Below are positions 37,295 to 45,900 of a stretch of DNA of 64,000 bases, in pieces. The stretch's first letter is position 1; every line of letters begins with the position of its first letter. The translations under genes and the position numbers were made by a program. The stretch comes from Thiomicrorhabdus sp. (lineage in GTDB: Bacteria > Pseudomonadota > Gammaproteobacteria > Thiomicrospirales > Thiomicrospiraceae). The stretch covers positions 186,001 through 250,000 of the forward strand of contig NZ_OY782565.1 of assembly GCF_963677875.1 (NCBI RefSeq). The letters run 5' to 3'. The notes under the pieces were generated by a model. It made no database searches. It was given only the letters and a program-made list of their open reading frames with translations, and was not told where the DNA came from.

Positions 37295-39571
37295 TTACGA
37301 GTTGTCATTATTACCTAACAGGTTCAAGTTCAGAATATCCAAACCGCTCAACAAACCTTCTCCACCACTGCTTTCAGGAGGATTAGCTGTTGAATCCACA
37401 CCGTCAACAACATTATCAACTGCGTCAGTCACCTGGTCAGCAAGCAGATCAACCGCCTGAGTCACATCGTTGGCACCAAGAATGCTGTCCAGAACATCAG
37501 TCACTTCGTAAACCACATTATCAACGGTGTCAGTCAAAGAGCTGACGTCGGTAAGTGCTTCCAACTCATCAGTCACACCATCAACCAGGTTATCCACCAC
37601 ACCGGTCAATTGAGTTGTATCCAAACCAAGTGCGTCACCGGCAAATTGATCAACCGCATCAGTCACATCATCAATAAACGGATCCAATTGATTTGCAACA
37701 CCTTCTCCGTAACCGATCAACAAGCTATCGACACCATCGGTTACACCATCAACCAAATCGGTTAGCGGATCGGTAAGCTGATTCAGTCCCAGTGCATCAC
37801 CCAAACCACCAACAACTTGATCAACAATACCGTCAACCGTATCAGTCAAGCCGCCACCAGCGCCGTTCGGGCCAGTGACCAGATCGTCGACACCTTGAGT
37901 CAATTGAGCGACAAGATCGTCGACACCCTGAGTAATACCAGAAGTATCAATGCCCAATCCACCGGCCAGATAATCCACACCGTCAGTCACATCGTCAACC
38001 AGTTCATCAACCGAATCGGTCAATCCAGTACCGGTATCATCCGCTGCTGGCGCAGCTCCGCTGTTTGAATCACCAACCAACAGATCACCAAGAACCGGAA
38101 TACCACCAAGCAGATCGCCTACAACCGGGATTCCACCAAGTAGACCACCCAGAAGACCGCTGTTACCGCTGCTACCACCGGTTAGACCGGTTAGTAGTCC
38201 GGAAACACCATCGGTAATATCATCAACTAGATCATCAAGCGGGCTCAAGTCAGCACCACCTAGCAGATCGCCAAGAGTGTCCGTCAAACCATCAACAACC
38301 TGATCAACCGAACCGGCATCACCAAGCAGGTCATCAACCGTTTCGCCCAAACCATCCTGACCGGTCAGAAGTTCTTCAAGGTCAGTTGTCAGGTTATCAA
38401 CTGGCTGATCCAATGCGCTTACATTAGTACCAAGCAGGTCATCAACCGTATTTGTCAAACCGCCAACCAGCTGATCGGCAGAACCAACAGGCCCCAACAG
38501 ACTGGTCAAGAAGTTTGGCAGATCCAAATTTCCGGAAAGGAGTTTATCCACCAGCTCTTGAACATCCGTAGTCACTTCATCAACCGGCTGATCCAGTTCT
38601 CCAAGGTTGGTTCCCAGCAAGTCATCAACGGTTGTGGTGACGCCGTCAACCAACTGATCGGCAGAACCGACCGGACCAAGAAGGCCTTCCAGGAAACCAT
38701 CCAAATCCAAATTACCGGCAAGCAACTCGTCTACCAGTTCCTGAACATCGGTTGTCACTTCATCAATCGGTTGATCCAAAGCACCGGTATTGGTGCCAAG
38801 AAGGTCATCTACCGTATCCGTTGCACCGCCAACAACCTGATCCACGGAACCATTTTCACCCAGAAGGTTATCAACGGTGCCAGCCAAGTCTTCTTTACCT
38901 GTCAACAGGTCTTCAAGGTCGGTTGTCAACTGATCTGTCGGATCATCAAGCGCGCCAAGATTCGTACCCAGTAAATCATCCACCAGAGAGGTTACATCGT
39001 CGATCAACTCATCCGCATAACCATATGGTCCGAGAAGGGTTCTATCGCCATCGGTCGGAGTGGTTGAAGGAGGCGTCACAATTCCGTTCGTTTCGCTTTC
39101 ACCGCCCATGGACGTACGGCCGACGATGACAGGGCCACCGATACCACCGTTCTCAGCGAGACCGAATCCAGAAGTAACACTACCTTCCGCACCAGTACGG
39201 TCAACAACATACCCGTAACCTGCAGCACTGCTTGGCGCACCAGCATCACCGGCTGCTGTAGCTTCCAATTCATTAATATCGGAAGTACCCAGCGCTTCGC
39301 CGATACTTTCCGCACCTGCAGCCGCATCCGTCGGATCCATTAGTTTTGCAACCGAAGTCACATCACCGTCCAAACGCATTTTAGTGTTGCTTCCAAGGTT
39401 AAGCTCATCGCCGTTCATCATGCTGACGCTGACTTTACCATCAAGAGTTTGTAACATTTCGCCACTGAATACCTGACTACCTACACCCAAAACTCTAACT
39501 TCACCGGTTGTAGGGTTTATAGCCTGTACAACGCCTTCAAGGCTTGTTACTTCTCCAACTATAGTAGACAT
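37295..39571 (-). CDS. Repeat-rich protein with LapA-type retention module and TAAG site
   Basis: About 758 residues from the ATG at 39571, which has GGAGGA four bases upstream; the longer frame starts inside that ribosome site. Residues 1-104 form the retention module (TIVGEVTSLEGVVQAINP, VFSGEMLQTLDGKVSV, ELNLGSNTKMRL). Residues 105-108 are TAAG, coded at 39248-39259, at almost the same residue number as the LapG site of Pseudomonas LapA. YVVDRTGAEGSVTSGFGL follows, as in LapA-type proteins. The rest is Asp/Val/Leu-rich imperfect repeats (VDDLLGTNLGALDQP) and GIPVVGDLLGGIPVLGDLL, a motif shared with the next gene. No RTX calcium repeats are seen, and no membrane segment. Confidence 0.75.
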   Translation of the reverse strand: MSTIVGEVTSLEGVVQAINPTTGEVRVLGVGSQVFSGEMLQTLDGKVSVSMMNGDELNLGSNTKMRLDGDVTSVAKLMDPTDAAAGAESIGEALGTSDINELEATAAGDAGAPSSAAGYGYVVDRTGAEGSVTSGFGLAENGGIGGPVIVGRTSMGGESETNGIVTPPSTTPTDGDRTLLGPYGYADELIDDVTSLVDDLLGTNLGALDDPTDQLTTDLEDLLTGKEDLAGTVDNLLGENGSVDQVVGGATDTVDDLLGTNTGALDQPIDEVTTDVQELVDELLAGNLDLDGFLEGLLGPVGSADQLVDGVTTTVDDLLGTNLGELDQPVDEVTTDVQELVDKLLSGNLDLPNFLTSLLGPVGSADQLVGGLTNTVDDLLGTNVSALDQPVDNLTTDLEELLTGQDGLGETVDDLLGDAGSVDQVVDGLTDTLGDLLGGADLSPLDDLVDDITDGVSGLLTGLTGGSSGNSGLLGGLLGGIPVVGDLLGGIPVLGDLLVGDSNSGAAPAADDTGTGLTDSVDELVDDVTDGVDYLAGGLGIDTSGITQGVDDLVAQLTQGVDDLVTGPNGAGGGLTDTVDGIVDQVVGGLGDALGLNQLTDPLTDLVDGVTDGVDSLLIGYGEGVANQLDPFIDDVTDAVDQFAGDALGLDTTQLTGVVDNLVDGVTDELEALTDVSSLTDTVDNVVYEVTDVLDSILGANDVTQAVDLLADQVTDAVDNVVDGVDSTANPPESSGGEGLLSGLDILNLNLLGNNDNS

Positions 39572-39741
39572 ATTGTCCTCCAAATATATTGTTAGGCTGT
39601 AAATCGAATCTTTCTTAAGTTAACTAAAGTTTATCGAAGCCAGCCCCAGCCTGCTAGTGTACCAATGGACAGTATTGACACTTTTTTCTAAAAAAATGTA
39701 TCGGGCAACATCCGCTTTAGTGAATACTTCACCGAAAAAAC

Positions 39742-39768
39742 AAAAGGACACTCGAAGGTGTCCTTTTT
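39742..39768 (-). terminator. Bidirectional terminator after the third repeat-protein gene
   Basis: AAAAGGACAC, TCGAAG-type loop, GTGTCCTTTTTT; A and T tracts on both sides. It ends the gene at 39822 on the minus strand. Confidence 0.85.
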
Positions 39769-39821
39769 TCTATATCAACATACTGGCTTGACCGACTGAC
39801 GTCAGCTTTCAGCGAAGTCGA

Positions 39822-41165
39822 TTAACCCAACAGGCCGTCAAGCAAACCGGTAACCGGAGCCAGAATACCCAGAAGGCCGGCGTCACCGCTGGTTGACGCA
39901 GAGGCTGACGCGTTGCTGCTACCGGCTGATGCATCTGCAGATGCAGAACCTTCCGCAGCACCAGGATCAATACCTAGAAGCGTATTCAACAGACCGCCAA
40001 TTAAACCGTCATCAGCCAGTAAATCTTGGATATCAAGCGCTTCAGCACCATTGTTGATTAATTCACCAACAATCGGCAAACCACCAAGTGGGCTGCTGTC
40101 ACCCAACAAAGCACCGCCCAATCCTTCAGCACCCAACAGGTGAGTTAACACGCCGTCTTCACCTAAAACAACGCCAACCAGCTGTCCGGCAAGACCTTCG
40201 GCACCCAAAAGACCGTCAACACCAGCGATATCGTGGATGATGCCGGAAGTTCCAAGAATGTCGCCAACAATCGGAAGGTCTCCAAGCGTACCAAGAAGAT
40301 CACCGACCAACGGCAAACCGATCAACAAACCGCCATTATCACTTCCGAAGAAGTCACCTACTACAGGAAGACCGGATAGAAGGCTTCCACCACTCAGCAA
40401 GTCACCAACTAGCGGCAAATTACCAAGCAGACCACCAACCAGACCGTCTTCAGCAAACAGACCACCGATTACCGGAAGATTGCCAAGAATCGGAATTGCC
40501 CCACCATCAAAAATTCCATCAACAATGTGTGAAATTTCAGTCAACAAGTTTCCTGCCGGAATGGTTTCATGCAAATAATCCGTCAATTCAGTAATCAAAG
40601 GACTCGCCGCACGCAATTCACCGATCAGAGGCTTGACCAGCAACTCGGTAACATCACCAACAACCGGAATCGATTCCAAAAGCGTAAAAGTACCTGCGAC
40701 GCCGTCACCTTGCAACAACCCACCGCCTAAAGGAAGCAAATCACCAAACATCAAGGCCGAGTCCAAGATTTCATTCACAACCGGAATACTGCCCAAAGTT
40801 GTCAAAGCCGGCTCAATACCCGCTCCGATTACCGGAATTTTATAACCGACTTCAACAAGATCCGACGCTGTTCCGGTTCCCATGAAAGGCTCTGAAATGG
40901 TTTGCAACTCCTGAATGATCGGCGATGCAGCAACTTTTGCAGTGATCGGTTCAATGATAGACGCACCAGGCACAGCAGCGTGCAGAGTGCTTGTCAGGAA
41001 ACCGACATCTTCACCAATATACGGAATAAAAGGGGAACCTACGGCAAGCAAATTCAAACTTGGCCCTACCAAAGGCAATTCATTGACCAATTGAAGCGCG
41101 GCGGCGACGCCGTCGTCGGGATGAGGGTTTGTATTTGGATATACATTCAAGAAACTTGTTAACAT
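39822..41165 (-). CDS. Glycine/leucine-rich repeat protein, third of the cluster
   Basis: A 447-residue protein of imperfect repeats around a core like LPVVGDLLGG / LPIVGDILG. The N-terminus (MLTSFLNVYPNTNPHPDDG) lacks both a retention module and a clear signal peptide. A Ser/Ala-rich linker (ASADASAGSSNASASAS) leads to a short hydrophobic tail GLLGILAPVTGLLDGLLG, similar in character to the tails of the two upstream-lying proteins. GGAGCAG precedes the ATG. The shared VVGDLLGG motif and location suggest the three genes have a joint function, probably surface or secreted, but this is inference. Confidence 0.6.
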   Translation of the reverse strand: MLTSFLNVYPNTNPHPDDGVAAALQLVNELPLVGPSLNLLAVGSPFIPYIGEDVGFLTSTLHAAVPGASIIEPITAKVAASPIIQELQTISEPFMGTGTASDLVEVGYKIPVIGAGIEPALTTLGSIPVVNEILDSALMFGDLLPLGGGLLQGDGVAGTFTLLESIPVVGDVTELLVKPLIGELRAASPLITELTDYLHETIPAGNLLTEISHIVDGIFDGGAIPILGNLPVIGGLFAEDGLVGGLLGNLPLVGDLLSGGSLLSGLPVVGDFFGSDNGGLLIGLPLVGDLLGTLGDLPIVGDILGTSGIIHDIAGVDGLLGAEGLAGQLVGVVLGEDGVLTHLLGAEGLGGALLGDSSPLGGLPIVGELINNGAEALDIQDLLADDGLIGGLLNTLLGIDPGAAEGSASADASAGSSNASASASTSGDAGLLGILAPVTGLLDGLLG

Positions 41166-41689
41166 GATTCTGCTCCGATTTCTAATTAGATAGGATTTTT
41201 AATTAAAGTTTTCCGATCCCGGCCGATATTTGTTTTTTATAGGCTCTAAATCAGACCGTTTTTCCACTTGTGATGCCATATTACCGAAGTCAAATCGGCA
41301 TAACTACTGTACCGTGGTACAGTCTATGTATGGCAACCATGCTTTTCAGGCAGAAAAAACCAAATATATTGTTGATATATAAAAATAAACACACTAAATA
41401 TGGTAAAAGTTTTTTCTGCAAAAAATATTTCTAATTATCTATAAGTAAAATCTTTCAACACTCATCTATTTTATTTATTATTAACCTCTGAAGCAGGCCT
41501 CGTAATTCTGCCATTTATTCTCCAGTGCAATATCTGATCAATGATTCACGGAGATTTCATGTAAAGAAAATTTCACAAATCACCTGCCGCTATCCCGTTG
41601 AATAGGTTTGATTTTCCAATCACTATAAAATAAACTTATCTATGCATAAGAAATTAAAGATTTCTTCATACTTCTTCAAGTTTTCGTAA
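41166..41689. other. Long A+T-rich intergenic region
   Basis: No coding potential is recognised. It should contain the promoter of the minus-strand repeat-protein gene, with the LexA-like palindrome listed separately. The sequence is clearly richer in A+T than flanking genes. Confidence 0.5.
41305..41324. promoter_or_regulatory. LexA (SOS) box-like palindrome
   Basis: ACTGTACCGTGGTACAGT (41306-41323) matches the CTGT-N8-ACAG pattern of gammaproteobacterial LexA boxes with 8-base arms. The central bases are more GC-rich than the usual AT-rich consensus. It lies about 140 bases upstream of the 39822-41165 gene. Whether it controls that gene or a plus-strand transcript is unknown. Confidence 0.4.
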
Positions 41690-41864
41690 TTGACCGCCTA
41701 TTTGGCCAGGAGTAAACTAAACCCGTGCTTAAATAATTCAGATTGAAATTTCGGATTTATCTAAGTCGGACTTTTCTTATAGTCTATTTGTTTTCTTCCT
41801 CCCAAGAGGAAAACATTGCTCCTCAGCTTAAAAGCGTAGTAAGACCAAGTGCTACGCTTTTTTT
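41690..41864 (+). ncRNA. Candidate small RNA or attenuated leader with promoter and terminator
   Basis: TTGACC (41690-41695) and TAAACT (41713-41718) are separated by 17 bases, a good sigma-70 promoter. About 110 bases later AAAGCGTAG / CTACGCTTT plus seven T (41830-41864) forms a strong intrinsic terminator. The next gene begins 63 bases further on. A transcript of about 140 bases is predicted. It could be an independent RNA or a leader that controls read-through into the next gene. Confidence 0.45.
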
Positions 41865-41927
41865 ATTTCCGGCTGTTTTACTTTCTGCCAGCCTCCGTCT
41901 TCCCAGCAATTTCAAAAAGGTTTTCCG

Positions 41928-42389
41928 ATGTCGAATGAGAATCCCAATAACCGGCCTTATAAACATGGCCACGGCAGCGATGAACAACACCGCCAAGATC
42001 AAGCCCTTTTCAGCACTCTGTTAGAACACCATCAACAGTTAAAACGGGAAACCGAAAAACTTCCGAACGGTATCCGCAGTTGCACCACGTCGGAAAACTC
42101 CGAACTGGCTCGTATCATTCAAGAACATGTCGTCGGCATGGAAAAACGCTTTGCCGGCGGACGGGCAATTCGTTCTTGGGATCCGCTGTTCGCAGCGCTG
42201 TTTGAATATAAAGATCAGATCAATATGCAATACAATATGATTGATGGTGGTGTCGAAGCTGTTCTGACAAGTGACGATCCGAAGTTGATCGAGTTGATTC
42301 ACTGTCACGACGACACTCTGCACGGCTTCGTCAATCGCGGTTTTGCCGCCGGTGGTGAAGAAAGCCCAAAACCGGGCTGGCTGGAATAG
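41928..42389 (+). CDS. Hypothetical His-rich protein
   Basis: A 153-residue soluble protein with many histidines: KHGHGSDEQHRQDQ, LLEHHQQLKRE, IIQEHVVGMEKRF and HCHDDTLHGFVNRG. The spacing of His in helices resembles hemerythrin-like or metal-binding helical bundles, but no family can be assigned. It lies 91 bases before the disrupted trxC and may share its promoter. The preceding leader carries a terminator, so expression may be attenuated. Confidence 0.6.
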   Translation: MSNENPNNRPYKHGHGSDEQHRQDQALFSTLLEHHQQLKRETEKLPNGIRSCTTSENSELARIIQEHVVGMEKRFAGGRAIRSWDPLFAALFEYKDQINMQYNMIDGGVEAVLTSDDPKLIELIHCHDDTLHGFVNRGFAAGGEESPKPGWLE

Positions 42390-42479
42390 AGCAAACCTGC
42401 CAAAAGAGAAACCCTGATTCCTTGAAAATTACGAAAGCGACTCTATATATCAGCCAATAGAGACAAGGAGATCCACGGT

Positions 42480-42692
42480 ATGATTACAATGTGTCCGCAC
42501 TGCGGCGCTCTCAACAGAGTCGCCGAAAACCAACCCTCAGCCAAAGCCACCTGCGGCAAGTGCAAGCAATCCCTGTTTACCGGTAAACCGGTAGAAATGA
42601 ATGCCGAACAGTTTCAACGCACTTTAAATAAAAGCGATCAACTACTGGTTGTGGACTTTTGGGCACCTTGGTGCTCATTTTATGGGAACTAA
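42480..42692 (+). pseudogene. trxC: trxC (thioredoxin 2), 5' fragment
   Basis: Encodes the N-terminal half of thioredoxin 2. The zinc motif is CPHCGALNRV and CGKCKQSLF (two CxxC pairs), followed by the thioredoxin fold up to LLVVDFWAPWC. The codon TGC at 42672-42674 is the first active-site cysteine. The reading frame then continues six codons into foreign sequence and stops. The missing part (GPCKGFAPVFAQ onwards) is found at 49293. AAGGAG supports the start. Confidence 0.92.
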
Positions 42693-42934
42693 TTTTTATG
42701 CTTTACCGATAAAAATAATGGTAAAGGCGACATTCACTAATACCAATCTTAAAAATTGTGCATTTCCAACCCCAACATCTAAATCTAAAATTGAGAAAAT
42801 CCCCCAAAATAAGAACAATGTTTGAATAAACATTAATGTCCGTGTTCGCCCATCTAAGAAAAATTTCGTAGAGAAACTTGCTTGACCACTCAATAAAAGC
42901 CATACTTTGGAAAAATATAAATACAGATAGGCTT

Positions 42935-45900
42935 ATGGATATTCAGTACTTGGACCCCAATGGAATTAACCCATTTGAAGTTAAAGCTCATAACAAGCTA
43001 AGAAAAGCACTACCCGATTCATGGAAAGCGTATGCTTCTCTTGAAATTCTGGGAGTCCAGAAAGGCGTAGCCCCTGAAATTGACTTAGTCATCGTCGCCC
43101 CGGATAGAATCATTCTTGTCGATCTTAAAGAATGGAACAACACCATAACATCAAAAAATGGCAATTGGATTAGCGCTGGCCATACTCATCCCTCACCAGT
43201 TCGAAAAATCAACTACAACGCTAAACTACTGCTCCAGAAGATTCAAAAACATGCCTATAAGCTGCCACAGAAAAAACCTCCTTTTATCATGGGGTGTGTT
43301 GTGCTTTGCGGCACAGCAGGAAAAGAAAAACTCAGTGAAGAAGAGCAGGCAAAGGTATTTACCTGCGATGAATTTGCACAAATAGGCAAGCAAGAAGTTC
43401 GCGACGAACTTTTAGGTCAAGTTTATACAAAATTTGCTAACCGAGAAGAAAGACCAAATGCCTATTTAGCGTTTTGGGACAAGTTTTTTTCAACAGACAG
43501 CAATGATTTTGCGCCCAGAGCCTATACTTTTTCTCAATACAAACAAGTCGGAAGGCCACTGTTTAAACATAGAAATGGTATCTATAAAGAGTTCGAGTCC
43601 GTGCATGTAGAGAACAAGTCTTATCGAGCGTTAATGAGAAGATGGGATTTTCTTGCAAGCGACATAAATGACCTTGGAATTGATCCCAAAAAAAGAAAGG
43701 AAATAGCGAATCGTGAATTCAACGTTCTTGGCTACCTAGATCAATTTGGTGACCGCGATGTAGAAGAAAGCCATCTTAAGATTAAAATGGTTCCATCGGC
43801 CGGCGACATCCCTCTGGATTTTTGTGAGCTTTATGATTGGCCAAAAAACAAAATGCGGCTTGATGACTTTATGGCACGTAACAATGCATTAAGCATTGAA
43901 ACCAAAATCCCGCTAATGGAAAAGGTTTTATTAAACCTTTCCAAGATTCATGAATTAAACGTAGCACACAGAGATTTAGGCATTCATAGTATCTGGATGG
44001 CATTGCCAGCTGAAGTCATATTTTCAAATTTCTTGAGCTCAACGTATCCTGACAACAAAGGTATTAGCGTTAATAATCTTAGGGGATTGTTAAGCAACAA
44101 CAGTTCAAGTCTTCCTGAAGACGTCTACGATGATCCTAATGGCACACCATTTTCTCGAGACATCTATCAAATTGGTGCCGTCATTCATTATATCGCTTAC
44201 GGAAGTTACCCAGCCAAGAATACAGATGGTTTCTATATCATCGACGCTCAAGAAGAATCCAAACTGTCTCAAAAGCTATATGGCTGGATGAAGACGGCTT
44301 TAAGCGAAGATGCGACCAAACGATTTAAAAATGCAACAGATGCGCTAGAAAGCTTTGTCGATGTCGTTAAAGGTGATTTTGAAAGCAAATTAAGCGTCAA
44401 GACAAACTTTATCGAGAATCTCATCACTGACATCAACCCTTATCTAGATTTCAAGATAGGAGAAATGATTTCTCAAAATGGCAATGCATCAACATACAAG
44501 GATACAGAAGGTTACCACGTCATCAAAATCTGGTCGGGTGCAAATCTTTATAATCCGGACAAAACACCAAAAGTTAGAGCCATTAACTTTCTCGAGAATA
44601 TTGAATCTCTAAAAGAGTCGAAGCTTAACTGCACACCTGAAATTGTAGACTTCGGTTACAGCCAGTTAACATCCTCTATTTATTTGCGATATAAATGGAT
44701 AAATTGGGCAACTTGGGAGTCTTGGTCGGAAGTGGCTACCGATATAGACTTGGTACATCCTGTTGCCCAAAAGCTGCTTAAATCTGTCGGCGAATTACAT
44801 GACCACGGCTTTTCTCATCTTGATATGCAGCCAAAAAACATCATTGTCAATGAAGATGAAAACAAGCTGGTATTTATCGACCTGTTTGGGTCGCCAGGGC
44901 AACATATTGAAGAGACTCCGGCATATCTGCCTGAAAACCATGAAGCACTTAGTGACGCATCCAATAACCGATTCGCAGCAATCAAGCTTATTCACGAGCT
45001 CTACGAAAAGCTTGGCGAGGTGGCTATAACACTTCAAACCGAGCAGCTTTTAGAAAAGACAGAAATCATCTCAAAAGACGTTGAAGACTTTCAAGAAACT
45101 CTAGAAAAAATCATTAACCCGGTCGAAGAGGTTCAGACCCCGATATTTACCATAAAGAGTAAGTTTTTTGAAAACGAGCATGAGTTACTAGCAGACAATG
45201 GCGTATTTTATGTCCATTTTAGAATACAAAACAACAGGAAGGGAAAGGATCCACAATTAAAGATCACGATAACTGGCCGTTTAGAGCAGCTTGAACTCTC
45301 TTTCAATGAAAAGTCACTAGCATTTGAACACGCAAGAATTAAAGAAATTGACCAAGCAAGGTTTATCTCCAATAAGCGGTCTTGCCATTTAAGCCTTGAA
45401 GCCAAAATATCTATAGAGAGCAATCACTTTTTAGCTTGCGAAGCGTTACCTGAACTTTTATTTACGAGGCCAGAATATAAAGACTTCATCGCCCCTGAGG
45501 TAGACAATTCTAAATATAACGGTGAATTGTCCAGCAAAGAACTTGCGATTGAAACCAAGGAAATCTGGAAGGCCTTGATGGACACCGAAGAGGATGCCCA
45601 TCCAAAAATAGAAGTTCAAGGCAATATCTTTGAAAAAGGAGAGTCTCGAGAGCTCTGCTTTAAGTATACAAGCGCCAGTACATTCGAGTTTGATTTAAAA
45701 ACAGATGAAATACAACTTAAAAGAAAAGTTGGAGGCAAGTCTACACAAATAGCGAAAGTCATTGATTATGACGGCAATCTCATGACTATTCTGAGAACAC
45801 GTGGTAGTTTTGCGAACACGATTAAAGCGGGAGATTCTTTTACTCTTGTGAGTACGCTGAGCCAATCTTCAATACACAAAAGACATAAAGCAATCACAAA

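Noticed and set aside
41743-42024. Plus-strand ORF of 93 residues before the His-rich gene
   Set aside because: Starts with TTG without a ribosome site, runs through a strong terminator and overlaps the better supported 41928 gene.
42696-42903. Short hydrophobic minus-strand ORF of 65 residues at the left end of the insert
   Set aside because: A+T-rich stretch; no clear ribosome site and no recognisable domain. A real small gene cannot be excluded.
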